Assembly (NCBI GenBank): GCA_945878745.1
Contig: CAMDVY010000021.1
Span: forward strand, 1 to 14,117
From: Klebsiella pneumoniae
Lineage (GTDB): Bacteria; Pseudomonadota; Gammaproteobacteria; Pseudomonadales; Azotimanducaceae
Length of the DNA: 14,117 bases
Direction: 5' to 3'
The notes beneath the pieces are model-generated. The model was given only the letters and a program-made list of their open reading frames with translations. It searched no databases and was not told where the DNA came from. Each line of letters begins with the position of its first letter. Positions within the stretch are counted from its first letter, which is position 1. Positions 7,460 to 14,117 of this stretch are shown here, one piece after another. A program made the position numbers and the translations under genes.

Positions 7460-8953
7460 ATGCTTGATTACGCGATCCGCAATGTGTCGATTCTCGATGG
7501 GACCGGTAACAGCGCCGTGCACGGCGATGTCGGAATCAAGGACGGCAGGATCGACTCGGTGGGGGTAGTGGGCAGTGCACGAACGGAGCTGGATGGTCAG
7601 GGGCTGACCCTGGCACCCGGGTTCATCGACACCCATTCACACGATGACGGTGCGTTTCTGCGCTTTCCGGACATGGCTTTCAAGCTGGCGCAGGGTGTGA
7701 CATCTGTGGTCAGCGGGAACTGTGGATTCAGCGCGATTCCTGCAGACCCGGCAATCGATGCAGCAGCGGCGAGTGGTGGCATTCTGGCCGGTCTGAAAGG
7801 TGACTTTCGAGACCTTGATGGCTACTTCACGGCGGTAGCGGAAGGTAAGCCTGCCATCAACAACATGATGCTGGTTGGTCACAACACCGTGCGATCCCTC
7901 GTCATGGGTGATGCGCAGCGCGAGCCGTCGGCCGTTGAACTGGCTGACATGCGGGCACACGTCAGCCGGGCCCTGGAGCAGGGTGCGTGTGGATTTTCGA
8001 CAGGTCTCATCTATCGCCCCGGTCGCTGGAGTCTGACGGATGAGGTCATTGAACTGGCGCGCTGTGCACAGCCATTTGATGCGCTCTACACCACGCACAT
8101 GCGCAATGAAGGTGATCGCTTGCTCGAGGCAGTCGAGGAGACGCTCACCATTGGCCGCGCCAGTGATGTCCACGTCCATATCTCCCATCACAAGGCAGCA
8201 GGGTCACCAAACTGGGGCAAGGTCAGAGCCTCCCTCGACAAGGTCGACGCAGCGCTTGCAGCGGGACAACGGGTGACCCTGGATGTGTATCCCTATACCG
8301 CCGGCAGTGGTCGGATGATCGAATATTTCAATCTGGATCGGGTCAATCGCGAGCTTGCCGAAGTGATCCGCATAGCCAGTTGCCAGGCGTTTCGTGAATT
8401 CGAAGGCCGCATGCTGACGGATATCGCAGCAGAGCGCGGGATCGACATCACCGATGCGGTCAAACTGATTCTCACCGCGCCAGGTGGTGACCGCACGATT
8501 TGCATCCACTTCATCATTGACGAAGCAGACATCGAGACCAACCTCGCATATCGGGACATGATGGTTGGGTCGGATGGCATTCCCGACCTGCGTGGTCGGC
8601 CTCATCCTCGATTGTTTGGAACATTTCCCCGTGTGCTTGCTCGTTACGTGCGGGAACGAGGCATTCTGAAATTGCCTGAAGCGGTTCGGCGGATGACGTC
8701 GCTGGCTGCCGACACGTTCGGGATGACCGGGCGAGGGCGAATTGGTGCAGGTCAGTGGGCAGATCTGGTGTTATTCGACCCGGCCGTCATCGTTGATACC
8801 GCCACTTATGATGATCCGAAGCAGTATCCGCTCGGTATCGAAGCGGTATGGGTCAATGGTGAACTGGCGATGCAGCAGGGTGTGCATCGCAATGCCGGCT
8901 CAGGACGAATGCTACGCTACCGTCGTTCAGCTTTTGGTGCGGCCGGCCAGTAG
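7460..8953 (+). CDS. D-aminoacylase-type amidohydrolase (N-acyl-D-amino-acid deacylase family)
   Basis: 497 aa. This metal-dependent amidohydrolase family hydrolyses N-acyl-D-amino acids and related amides. The N-terminal beta-sandwich part (1-50) leads into APGFIDTHSHDD with H59 and H61 of the HxH motif. GVTSVVSGNCGFS carries C88, matching the cysteine that bridges the metals in characterised D-aminoacylases. H213 (YTTHMRNEG) and H243 (HISHHKAAG) fit the further metal ligands, and D372 in VGSDGIPD fits the catalytic aspartate. The C-terminal GRGRIGAGQWADLVLFDP is the usual return to the small sandwich domain. CAGGAG nine bases before the ATG supports the start. It follows GMC by 45 bp in the same direction, probably one transcript. 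Its 3' end overlaps the convergent acyl-CoA synthetase by 37 bp. Dihydroorotase-like or carbamoyl substrates are possible; the true substrate cannot be read. Confidence 0.9.
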   Translation: MLDYAIRNVSILDGTGNSAVHGDVGIKDGRIDSVGVVGSARTELDGQGLTLAPGFIDTHSHDDGAFLRFPDMAFKLAQGVTSVVSGNCGFSAIPADPAIDAAAASGGILAGLKGDFRDLDGYFTAVAEGKPAINNMMLVGHNTVRSLVMGDAQREPSAVELADMRAHVSRALEQGACGFSTGLIYRPGRWSLTDEVIELARCAQPFDALYTTHMRNEGDRLLEAVEETLTIGRASDVHVHISHHKAAGSPNWGKVRASLDKVDAALAAGQRVTLDVYPYTAGSGRMIEYFNLDRVNRELAEVIRIASCQAFREFEGRMLTDIAAERGIDITDAVKLILTAPGGDRTICIHFIIDEADIETNLAYRDMMVGSDGIPDLRGRPHPRLFGTFPRVLARYVRERGILKLPEAVRRMTSLAADTFGMTGRGRIGAGQWADLVLFDPAVIVDTATYDDPKQYPLGIEAVWVNGELAMQQGVHRNAGSGRMLRYRRSAFGAAGQ

Positions 8954-10464
8954 GGGTCGCGCAGCACCTTTTTGTATAGCTTGCCGGTTGGCAGTCTTGG
9001 CAATTCGTCCATGAAGTCGATCGACCTGGGAATCTTGTAGCCAGCAAGATGCAGCCTCGCAAATACCTGCAATTCTTCAGCGAAAGCTGCATCGGCCGTG
9101 ATTCCCGGGGCTGGTTGCACCACGGCCTTGACCGCTTCACCAAACTCCTCGTTGGGAATGCCGAACACCGCCACGTCGGCTACCTTGTCATGCAGGATCA
9201 GGGCGTCTTCGATTTCACGAGGGTAGATGTTCACTCCGCCGGAGATGATCATGAAAGCCTTGCGATCGGTCAGGAACAGATAACCGTCGTCGTCGAGATA
9301 ACCGACGTCTCCGAGGGATGTCCAGTTGGCGTGCCCGGGGTGTGCTGAACTGGCCGTTTTCACAGCGTCGTTGTGATACTCGAAGGGCCGGACCGGCTGT
9401 TCGAAATACACCAGACCTGGCTCCCCGACCGGCATTTCCGATCCATCTTCATCGCAAATGTGGATGATGCCGCTGGCAGCCCTGCCAACCGAACCTGGAT
9501 GTGCCAGCCAGTCCGCAGGGCCGATGATGCTCGAGCCATTTCGCTCGGTGCCTGCGTAGTACTCCCAGATGATGGGTCCCCACCAGTCCATCATCTGCTT
9601 TTTCACTTCCACCGGGCAGGGCGCTGCGGCGTGTATTGCACATCGGTGGGACGACAGGTCATAACGGGTTCGGATGTCTGGATCCACCTTGAGAAGCCGG
9701 ACGAACATGGTAGGCACCCACTGGCTGTGCGTGATGCCAAATCGTTCGATGGCGGCAAGGGATTGTTCTGCATCGAACTTCTCCATCATGACGACAGTTC
9801 CCCCCAGGGATAGCGTTCGCATGCAGAAGCCGAATGGCGCCGCGTGATAAAGCGGCGCGGGGGACAGGTAGATGGTCTGGTCATCAATGCCATAGACGTT
9901 GCTCTTCTCAACACCCGGAATCCCGTCCTGGATCGTTTTGCCGCTGAGTGGGCGCTTGATGCCCTTGGGTCGGCCGGTGCTCCCGGAGCTGTACAACATG
10001 CTGTCGCCCATGGGTTCAAGTTCGAGTGGTAGCGGCGCCTCGTTCGCAAGAAGCGCATGGTAGTCCTGCCAGCCGCTGGCCTCGCCGCGCACGGTCAGGT
10101 GTTGTGCCGTGGCCGGGGTCAGCCGTTTGAGGTCGTCCAGGTCGCAGACCTGGGCTGAAGCCAGCACGGCCTTGGCCTGGGAGTCAGTGACGATGTAGGC
10201 CATTTCGTCAGCGGTCAGGTAACGATTGATGCAGGTGAGATACAAGCCGGCTCGCATCGCGCCCCAGGCAAAAGGCAGGTAGTCGAGATGATTCTCCATG
10301 ATCAGGCTGACGTGGTCGCCAGTCTGCAACCCCAGCCGGCGCATCAGCCGGGCGACCTGATTGGATACGTCGTTCAGCGCTGCCCAGGTGATCACCTCGC
10401 CGGTTGCCGCATGGGTAATGGCGGGTGTGGTGGGTTTGATGCTGGCCCAGTGACCTGGATACAT
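8917..10464 (-). CDS. AMP-dependent acyl-CoA synthetase/ligase (ANL superfamily)
   Basis: 515 aa. It activates a carboxylic acid as the acyl-adenylate and transfers it to CoA. The ANL core motifs are present in order: the phosphate loop YSSGSTGRPKGIK (158-170), the A5 motif YYAGTE (302-307), A7 YLFLTDR with D400 and R401, the hinge region and A8 MIISGGVNIYPREIE, and A10 LPTGKLYKK with K495, the expected adenylation lysine. Length is typical for medium/aryl-acid or fatty-acid ligases of this group. No membrane segment. GAGG lies six bases before the ATG. It is divergent from the SnoaL-like gene across a 74-bp gap, suggesting shared control, and its stop lies inside the end of the convergent amidohydrolase gene. 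Carboxylate substrate unknown; names such as long-chain or steroid CoA ligase would be guesses. Confidence 0.93.
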   Translation of the reverse strand: MYPGHWASIKPTTPAITHAATGEVITWAALNDVSNQVARLMRRLGLQTGDHVSLIMENHLDYLPFAWGAMRAGLYLTCINRYLTADEMAYIVTDSQAKAVLASAQVCDLDDLKRLTPATAQHLTVRGEASGWQDYHALLANEAPLPLELEPMGDSMLYSSGSTGRPKGIKRPLSGKTIQDGIPGVEKSNVYGIDDQTIYLSPAPLYHAAPFGFCMRTLSLGGTVVMMEKFDAEQSLAAIERFGITHSQWVPTMFVRLLKVDPDIRTRYDLSSHRCAIHAAAPCPVEVKKQMMDWWGPIIWEYYAGTERNGSSIIGPADWLAHPGSVGRAASGIIHICDEDGSEMPVGEPGLVYFEQPVRPFEYHNDAVKTASSAHPGHANWTSLGDVGYLDDDGYLFLTDRKAFMIISGGVNIYPREIEDALILHDKVADVAVFGIPNEEFGEAVKAVVQPAPGITADAAFAEELQVFARLHLAGYKIPRSIDFMDELPRLPTGKLYKKVLRDPYWPAAPKAERR

Positions 10465-10493
10465 GAATGGCCTCGGTTGCGTGATGTGGGAGC

Positions 10494-10530
10494 AGCAGGC
10501 TTAATACCAGCGTCAAGCAATCAGTATCAA
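10494..10530 (-). promoter_or_regulatory. Candidate sigma-70-like promoter for the acyl-CoA synthetase
   Basis: On the minus strand TTGATA (10525-10530) is followed after 18 bases by TATTAA (10501-10506), about 35 bp before the synthetase ATG. Position is right for the only intergenic region before this gene, but the -10 match is only fair. No comparable pair was found for the opposite SnoaL-like gene. Confidence 0.28.
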
Positions 10531-10538
10531 GGGGGAAG

Positions 10539-10961
10539 ATGATGAGTGATTGGGCAGAAGACCGGATCGCACTGATGGACGTGATGTTGCGTTATGCCGC
10601 CGGCGTGGACGAGCGGGACATGGTGATGTACCGAAGCTGTTTCACGGATGATCTGGAGGTCGTCGGATTTGGCGCAACCACGGTGCACGGCGGCGACGCC
10701 TGGCGTGATTACGTGGTCAAGGCGCTGGAGCGTTTCGGGCCGACGCAACACATGCTCGGGCCGCAGCTGGCAACGATCCATGGTGATACTGCGGTATGCC
10801 GTACCGACGTGCAGGCACATCACTACATGAAGGATGACCCAAAGACCACATTGACGCTCTGGGCCACCTACAAGTGCAACATGGTGCGAACCAAGGATGG
10901 CTGGAAGATCAAGCGCCATGAGCTCGCATCGCGTGGCACGCGCATTCAAACCGACCAATAG
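10539..10961 (+). CDS. SnoaL-like / NTF2-like fold protein
   Basis: 140 aa, the usual size for this small cone-shaped fold. The family includes cyclases, isomerases and dehydratases. The N-terminal helix RIALMDVMLRYAAGVDERD, the segment FTDDLEVVGFG, QHMLGPQLATIHGDTAVCRTDVQAHHYM and the closing GWKIKRHEL follow the SnoaL/dehydratase layout. Y19, D24 and H71 occupy positions equivalent in spacing to the Tyr-Asp-His residues of the BaiE/scytalone-dehydratase type, so enzymatic activity is plausible. Two adjacent ATGs (10539 and 10542) both follow AAGGGGG; the choice is open and changes one residue. It is divergent from the acyl-CoA synthetase. Its TAG stop is only 15 bp before the presumed photolyase start, in the same reading frame. 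Confidence 0.85.
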   Translation: MMSDWAEDRIALMDVMLRYAAGVDERDMVMYRSCFTDDLEVVGFGATTVHGGDAWRDYVVKALERFGPTQHMLGPQLATIHGDTAVCRTDVQAHHYMKDDPKTTLTLWATYKCNMVRTKDGWKIKRHELASRGTRIQTDQ

Positions 10962-10976
10962 GCGGGTTGCGCGACT

Positions 10977-12386
10977 CTGAGACAGCTCGTCTGGTTTCGC
11001 AGCGACCTGCGAGTTGCTGACAATCCAGCCCTGGAAGCCGCAGCCTTAAAAGCCGCAAGCGGGGCAGGGCAGGTTGTCGGTTGTTTTCTGTTCAGCGAAG
11101 CGCAGTGGCGTAGCCACGATCATGGGGATCGAAAGCTCGCTTTCCTGCGGCGTTGTGTGGCGTCGCTTTCGCAAGCGCTGGCAAAGCTGGGCATCCCGTT
11201 GCATGTGCTCGAAGTGCCTTGGTTCGCCGAGGCACCGGAGTCGTTGGCAACGCTGATGCAAAAGCTCGGCGCTTCGCACCTGTATTTCAATGCGGAGTAT
11301 CCCCTCAATGAGCTGCGCCGTGATCGCAAGGTCTGGCGGGCTGTCAAGACAAGCGGGTTTGGATGTACCCGCCTGGATGGATCGGTGGTGCATCCGCCAG
11401 GTTCGGTGTTGACTGGCAAAGGGGAGCCATACACGGTCTTCACGCCATTCAAGCGCAAGTGGCTTGGTTTGCTGAATGCGAGCTGCATTCGGCCATTAGG
11501 TCGCCCTCAAGCCTGTGGTCCGCCGATTCAGGCTCCGTCACTGCCGTGGAGTCCTGATGCAGAGGATCTTGAAGCTATTGACTGGCCCGGCGGAGAAGAT
11601 GAGCCGCATCAGCGGCTGCAGCAGTTTTGTTCTGACCGGCTTGTCAGTTATGCTGATGCGCGCGATTTTCCCGGATTGCCAGGCACCAGTCGCTTGTCGG
11701 CGTACCTCGCGGTCGGCGTCATCTCACCTCGACAGTGTTTGTCGCAGCTATCTCGATTGCAGGCCATCGAAGAGTCTGCCTGGGCCAGCGAACTCATCTG
11801 GCGAGACTTCTATGCCCATGTCATCGCAGCCTTTCCACACGTTTCCAAAGGGCACTCGTTCCAGCCTCAGTACGATCAGATTCCCTGGGAATCCGATCAG
11901 CAGGGTCTTGCAGCCTGGCAGGCCGGTGCGACGGGTTATCCGTTGGTAGACGCGGCCATGCGTCAACTCAATTCCACGGGCTGGATGCATAACCGCCTGC
12001 GCATGGTCACGGCGATGTTTCTGACCAAGCATCTCCTGATCGATTGGCGCTGTGGCGAGCGTTACTTCATGCAGCAGCTGGTGGATGGCGACTTTGCAGC
12101 CAACAACGGGGGCTGGCAATGGAGTGCGTCGACGGGTACGGATGCGGCGCCGTATTTCCGGATCTTCAATCCGGCGGAGCAAGGCAAGAAATACGACTCC
12201 AAAGGTGTGTTCACGCGGACCATGCTGCCGGAGTTGAAAGACGTGCCAGACCGATATTTGTTCGAACCCTGGAAAGGCGGTCTGCAGATCGACTATCCGG
12301 CACCGATTGTCGAGCATGCTTTCGCCCGCCGAAGAGCGATCGAGCGATTCCGTTCTCTTGGTTCCAGACATCAACCGAAGGTCTGA
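10977..12386 (+). CDS. phrB: Class I deoxyribodipyrimidine (CPD) photolyase, apparent CTG start
   Basis: 469 aa if started at CTG 10977, against about 472 for E. coli PhrB. It repairs cyclobutane pyrimidine dimers with blue light using FADH- and an antenna pigment. The N-terminal antenna domain begins LVWFRSDLRVADNPAL, the standard photolyase opening. The FAD domain includes GTSRLSAYLAVGVISPRQCL, ELIWRDFYAHVI, GYPLVDAAMRQLNSTGWMHN, LLIDWRCGERYF and NNGGWQWSASTGTDAAPYFR, all closely like E. coli PhrB. The frame is closed by the SnoaL TAG at 10959 and no ATG, GTG or TTG lies in frame before the conserved opening. CTG at 10977 gives MRQLVWFRSDLR, a normal photolyase start. The next canonical option, GTG at 11157, would delete 60 residues of the antenna domain. 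A weak AGGCGGG at 10960-10966 could serve as the ribosome binding site. A C-to-A sequence error or pseudogenisation at the start is the alternative. Confidence 0.9.
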   Translation: MRQLVWFRSDLRVADNPALEAAALKAASGAGQVVGCFLFSEAQWRSHDHGDRKLAFLRRCVASLSQALAKLGIPLHVLEVPWFAEAPESLATLMQKLGASHLYFNAEYPLNELRRDRKVWRAVKTSGFGCTRLDGSVVHPPGSVLTGKGEPYTVFTPFKRKWLGLLNASCIRPLGRPQACGPPIQAPSLPWSPDAEDLEAIDWPGGEDEPHQRLQQFCSDRLVSYADARDFPGLPGTSRLSAYLAVGVISPRQCLSQLSRLQAIEESAWASELIWRDFYAHVIAAFPHVSKGHSFQPQYDQIPWESDQQGLAAWQAGATGYPLVDAAMRQLNSTGWMHNRLRMVTAMFLTKHLLIDWRCGERYFMQQLVDGDFAANNGGWQWSASTGTDAAPYFRIFNPAEQGKKYDSKGVFTRTMLPELKDVPDRYLFEPWKGGLQIDYPAPIVEHAFARRRAIERFRSLGSRHQPKV

Positions 12387-12393
12387 AAACGCC

Positions 12394-13932
12394 ATGAACA
12401 ATTCCAATCGACCCAACATCCTCTGGATCATCGCCGATCAATTGCGCGCGGATCATGTGGGATTTGGTGGCAACCGGGTGGTGAGGACCCCGAACCTGGA
12501 TGCGCTGGCAGCGAGAGGCACGGTCTTTGATCGTGCTTATGTCGCCAATCCGATCTGCATGCCGAACCGGTGTTCGATGTTGACCGGGCGCATGCCATCT
12601 GCCCACGGAGTGATTTTCAATGACCGGTCGCTGGCCTGGAATGCCAATACCTGCGTCCGTGAACTTGTCAAAGCCGGCTATGCAACCAGTCTCATTGGCA
12701 AGTCGCACATTCAGCATGGTTTGAGCCGAAATGTGGCGCTGGATCGATCGCAGACGCCGACCTACGGCGCAGTTTTTCCAGACGGCTGGGACACCCTGGA
12801 AGACGGCGAACGATATCTCCACGGCAGTCCGGAGATAACCGACTTCTACGGGTTTGAACATGTGGAGTTTGCACTGGGTCATGGTGACGCCGTCACCGGC
12901 CATCACTATCGTTGGGCGCTGGAACGGGGTGGTAATCCTGTCGAACTGGTGAGGGATTGGCTCCGTCCCGGTCCAGCCATGGAACGTTATGAAGGATGGT
13001 GGCAGGTCTATCAACCGACGCTTCCGGCAGAGCTGCACTCAACGACGTTTGTTACCCAGCGCACCATCGATTCACTCAGGCGTCACGCCGCGGATGACAA
13101 ACCGTTCTTTCTGCAGTGCTCCTTCCCCGATCCCCATCACCCCTTCACTCCACCGGGTAAATGGTGGAAGGCGTACGATCCTGCTGACATGGAAGATCCG
13201 AAAACGTTCGATGATCCACTCGAGCATGCACCTGCGCACCTTCGATTGATTCGTCGCTGGAAACCATCGAAAAACATGGTGCAGATGTTTGGTCCAACGC
13301 GAGAACTCGTTCGGCATGCCCGTGCTGCGGAATACGGCATGATTGAAATGATGGATGACGGGATCGGTCAGGTGATGCGATCACTGGTTGATCTGGGGCT
13401 GGCGGACAACACCATCGTCGTGTTCACCAGCGATCACGGGGACATGTTCGGGGATCACGGATTGATGCTGAAGGCGACCATGCACTATCAAGGGTGTTTA
13501 AGGGTGCCGCTGGTGATCGCCAGGCCCAACGACACCGGTCAGCGGACGACTGCGCTGGCAGGTTCCGTCGACCTGGCTCAGACCTTCCTGGATCTGGCCG
13601 GGGTCGCACCATTTGCAGATATGCAAGGACACAGCCTGGTGCCGTTGCTGGACCAACAGGAGGCGGTACGTACCGATGTCCTGGTCGAAGAGGATTTTGT
13701 GCTGGCGCAGGCGGGCAGTCCCCTGCCGCTGCGCACGCGTACGCTGGTTACCGATCGATATCGATACAGCAGGTATTCAACGGGTGAATCGGAGATCTAT
13801 GATCTGGTCGAAGATCCTGATGAACTGCGTAATCTGTCGGTTGATGGCAACTACAGGTATTTGACCGGCGATTTGCAGGGGCAGTTGCTGGACGCGACCC
13901 TGGCGACATCACCGATGGCTCTTGGTAGTTGA
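12394..13932 (+). CDS. Sulfatase-family hydrolase (choline-sulfatase / phosphonate monoester hydrolase-like)
   Basis: 512 aa. Sulfatases of the alkaline phosphatase superfamily cleave sulfate or phosphonate esters using a formylglycine made from Cys or Ser. The opening NILWIIADQLRADHVGFGG supplies metal ligand D15. NPICMPNRCSMLTGR is the modification site: C55 is the residue to be oxidised and R59 the conserved arginine of CxPxR, with Asn in place of the more usual Ser/Ala at position 58. IGKSHIQHG and FTSDHGDMFGDHG (D347, H348) complete the active site; the Asp-His pair resembles choline sulfatases and phosphonate monoester hydrolases. No signal peptide, so probably cytoplasmic. The open frame extends upstream to a TTG at 12307 inside phrB, but the ATG at 12394 begins directly at the conserved domain, seven bases after the photolyase stop. 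GAAGG at 12377-12381 is a distant ribosome binding site. No formylglycine-generating enzyme gene is in the window. Confidence 0.9.
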   Translation: MNNSNRPNILWIIADQLRADHVGFGGNRVVRTPNLDALAARGTVFDRAYVANPICMPNRCSMLTGRMPSAHGVIFNDRSLAWNANTCVRELVKAGYATSLIGKSHIQHGLSRNVALDRSQTPTYGAVFPDGWDTLEDGERYLHGSPEITDFYGFEHVEFALGHGDAVTGHHYRWALERGGNPVELVRDWLRPGPAMERYEGWWQVYQPTLPAELHSTTFVTQRTIDSLRRHAADDKPFFLQCSFPDPHHPFTPPGKWWKAYDPADMEDPKTFDDPLEHAPAHLRLIRRWKPSKNMVQMFGPTRELVRHARAAEYGMIEMMDDGIGQVMRSLVDLGLADNTIVVFTSDHGDMFGDHGLMLKATMHYQGCLRVPLVIARPNDTGQRTTALAGSVDLAQTFLDLAGVAPFADMQGHSLVPLLDQQEAVRTDVLVEEDFVLAQAGSPLPLRTRTLVTDRYRYSRYSTGESEIYDLVEDPDELRNLSVDGNYRYLTGDLQGQLLDATLATSPMALGS

Positions 13933-13941
13933 GAGACCCCA

Positions 13942-14117
13942 TCATCGTTGGGTGACTGCGAGTTCCATGATGTGCCTGTTACCCCGGCTCCAGAAAACGT
14001 TCAGGGTAACCGCGGTGATTTTCCAGCCCTCCGCAGTTCTGATCAGTTGGTCACTGTAGTAACCGCCAAGCGCGAAATCGGCACTGCCAAACCGGTTTTG
14101 CAGAAAGTGCTCGGCTT
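13942..14117 (-). CDS. C-terminal part of a second SnoaL-like / NTF2-like protein (5' end outside window)
   Basis: 57 codons plus the TGA stop at 13942-13944 are visible; the gene continues past the right edge. The segment GGYYSDQLIRTAEGWKIT followed by AVTLNVFWSRGN is the closing beta-strand pair of SnoaL-like proteins, in which a GG-Y-D-x-L/F motif precedes a GWKI strand. It converges on the sulfatase with only nine bases between the two stops. It is not a close copy of the SnoaL-like protein at 10539. Function unknown from the fragment. Confidence 0.7.
   Translation of the reverse strand, partial: AEHFLQNRFGSADFALGGYYSDQLIRTAEGWKITAVTLNVFWSRGNRHIMELAVTQR

Noticed and set aside
10485..10503. 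GTGGGAGC-like string resembling the head of a REP element
   Set aside because: No matching downstream stem arm is present, so the palindrome that defines a REP is missing.
12307..12393. TTG start extending the sulfatase by 29 residues into phrB
   Set aside because: The added residues are low-complexity shadow of photolyase coding sequence and precede the conserved sulfatase opening.
1..14117. Search by eye for tRNA, rRNA, CRISPR, insertion sequence, phage or defence genes
   Set aside because: No conserved RNA motif, repeat-spacer pattern, transposase or nuclease/toxin motif was seen on either strand.

Overview
The window is a gene-dense stretch (longest non-coding gap about 150 bp) of what looks like a Gammaproteobacterium, perhaps uncultivated. 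I infer this from the family resemblance of the proteins: the branched-chain 2-oxoacid dehydrogenase subunits resemble the Pseudomonas Bkd proteins, the photolyase resembles E. coli PhrB, and a REP-like hairpin of a type common in gammaproteobacterial genomes is present. Base composition is moderately GC-rich and even throughout. I see no tRNA, rRNA, CRISPR array, insertion sequence or phage gene.

Layout. (a) 1-86: tail of an unidentified plus-strand gene, followed by a 10-bp perfect hairpin at 126-151 between convergent genes. (b) 195-3773, minus strand: a compact bkd operon, transcribed E1-alpha, E1-beta, E2, with genes abutting or overlapping by 4 bp. No E3 (lpdV) follows. (c) 3924-4964, minus: an MBL-fold hydrolase with an N-terminal membrane/export segment, lying upstream of bkd. 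(d) 5100-8953, plus, divergent from it: a TauD-like dioxygenase overlapping a GMC oxidoreductase by 4 bp, a REP-like hairpin sitting on the GMC stop codon, then a D-aminoacylase-type amidohydrolase. (e) 8917-10464, minus: an acyl-CoA synthetase whose 3' end overlaps the amidohydrolase tail-to-tail by 37 bp. (f) 10539-13932, plus: a SnoaL/NTF2-like protein, a class I CPD photolyase that appears to start at CTG, and a CxPxR sulfatase. (g) 13942 to the window end, minus: the C-terminal part of a second SnoaL-like gene.

How the genes may fit together. bkd converts branched-chain 2-oxoacids to acyl-CoAs. Segments (d) to (g) read as an accessory catabolic set: hydroxylation (TauD), alcohol oxidation (GMC), amide hydrolysis (amidohydrolase), CoA activation (synthetase), a possible hydratase/isomerase-type step (SnoaL) and sulfate or phosphonate ester cleavage (sulfatase). 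The substrate cannot be read from the sequence, and the linking of these steps into one pathway is inference. The most unusual signals are the photolyase with no canonical start codon and the REP-like element supplying a stop codon.
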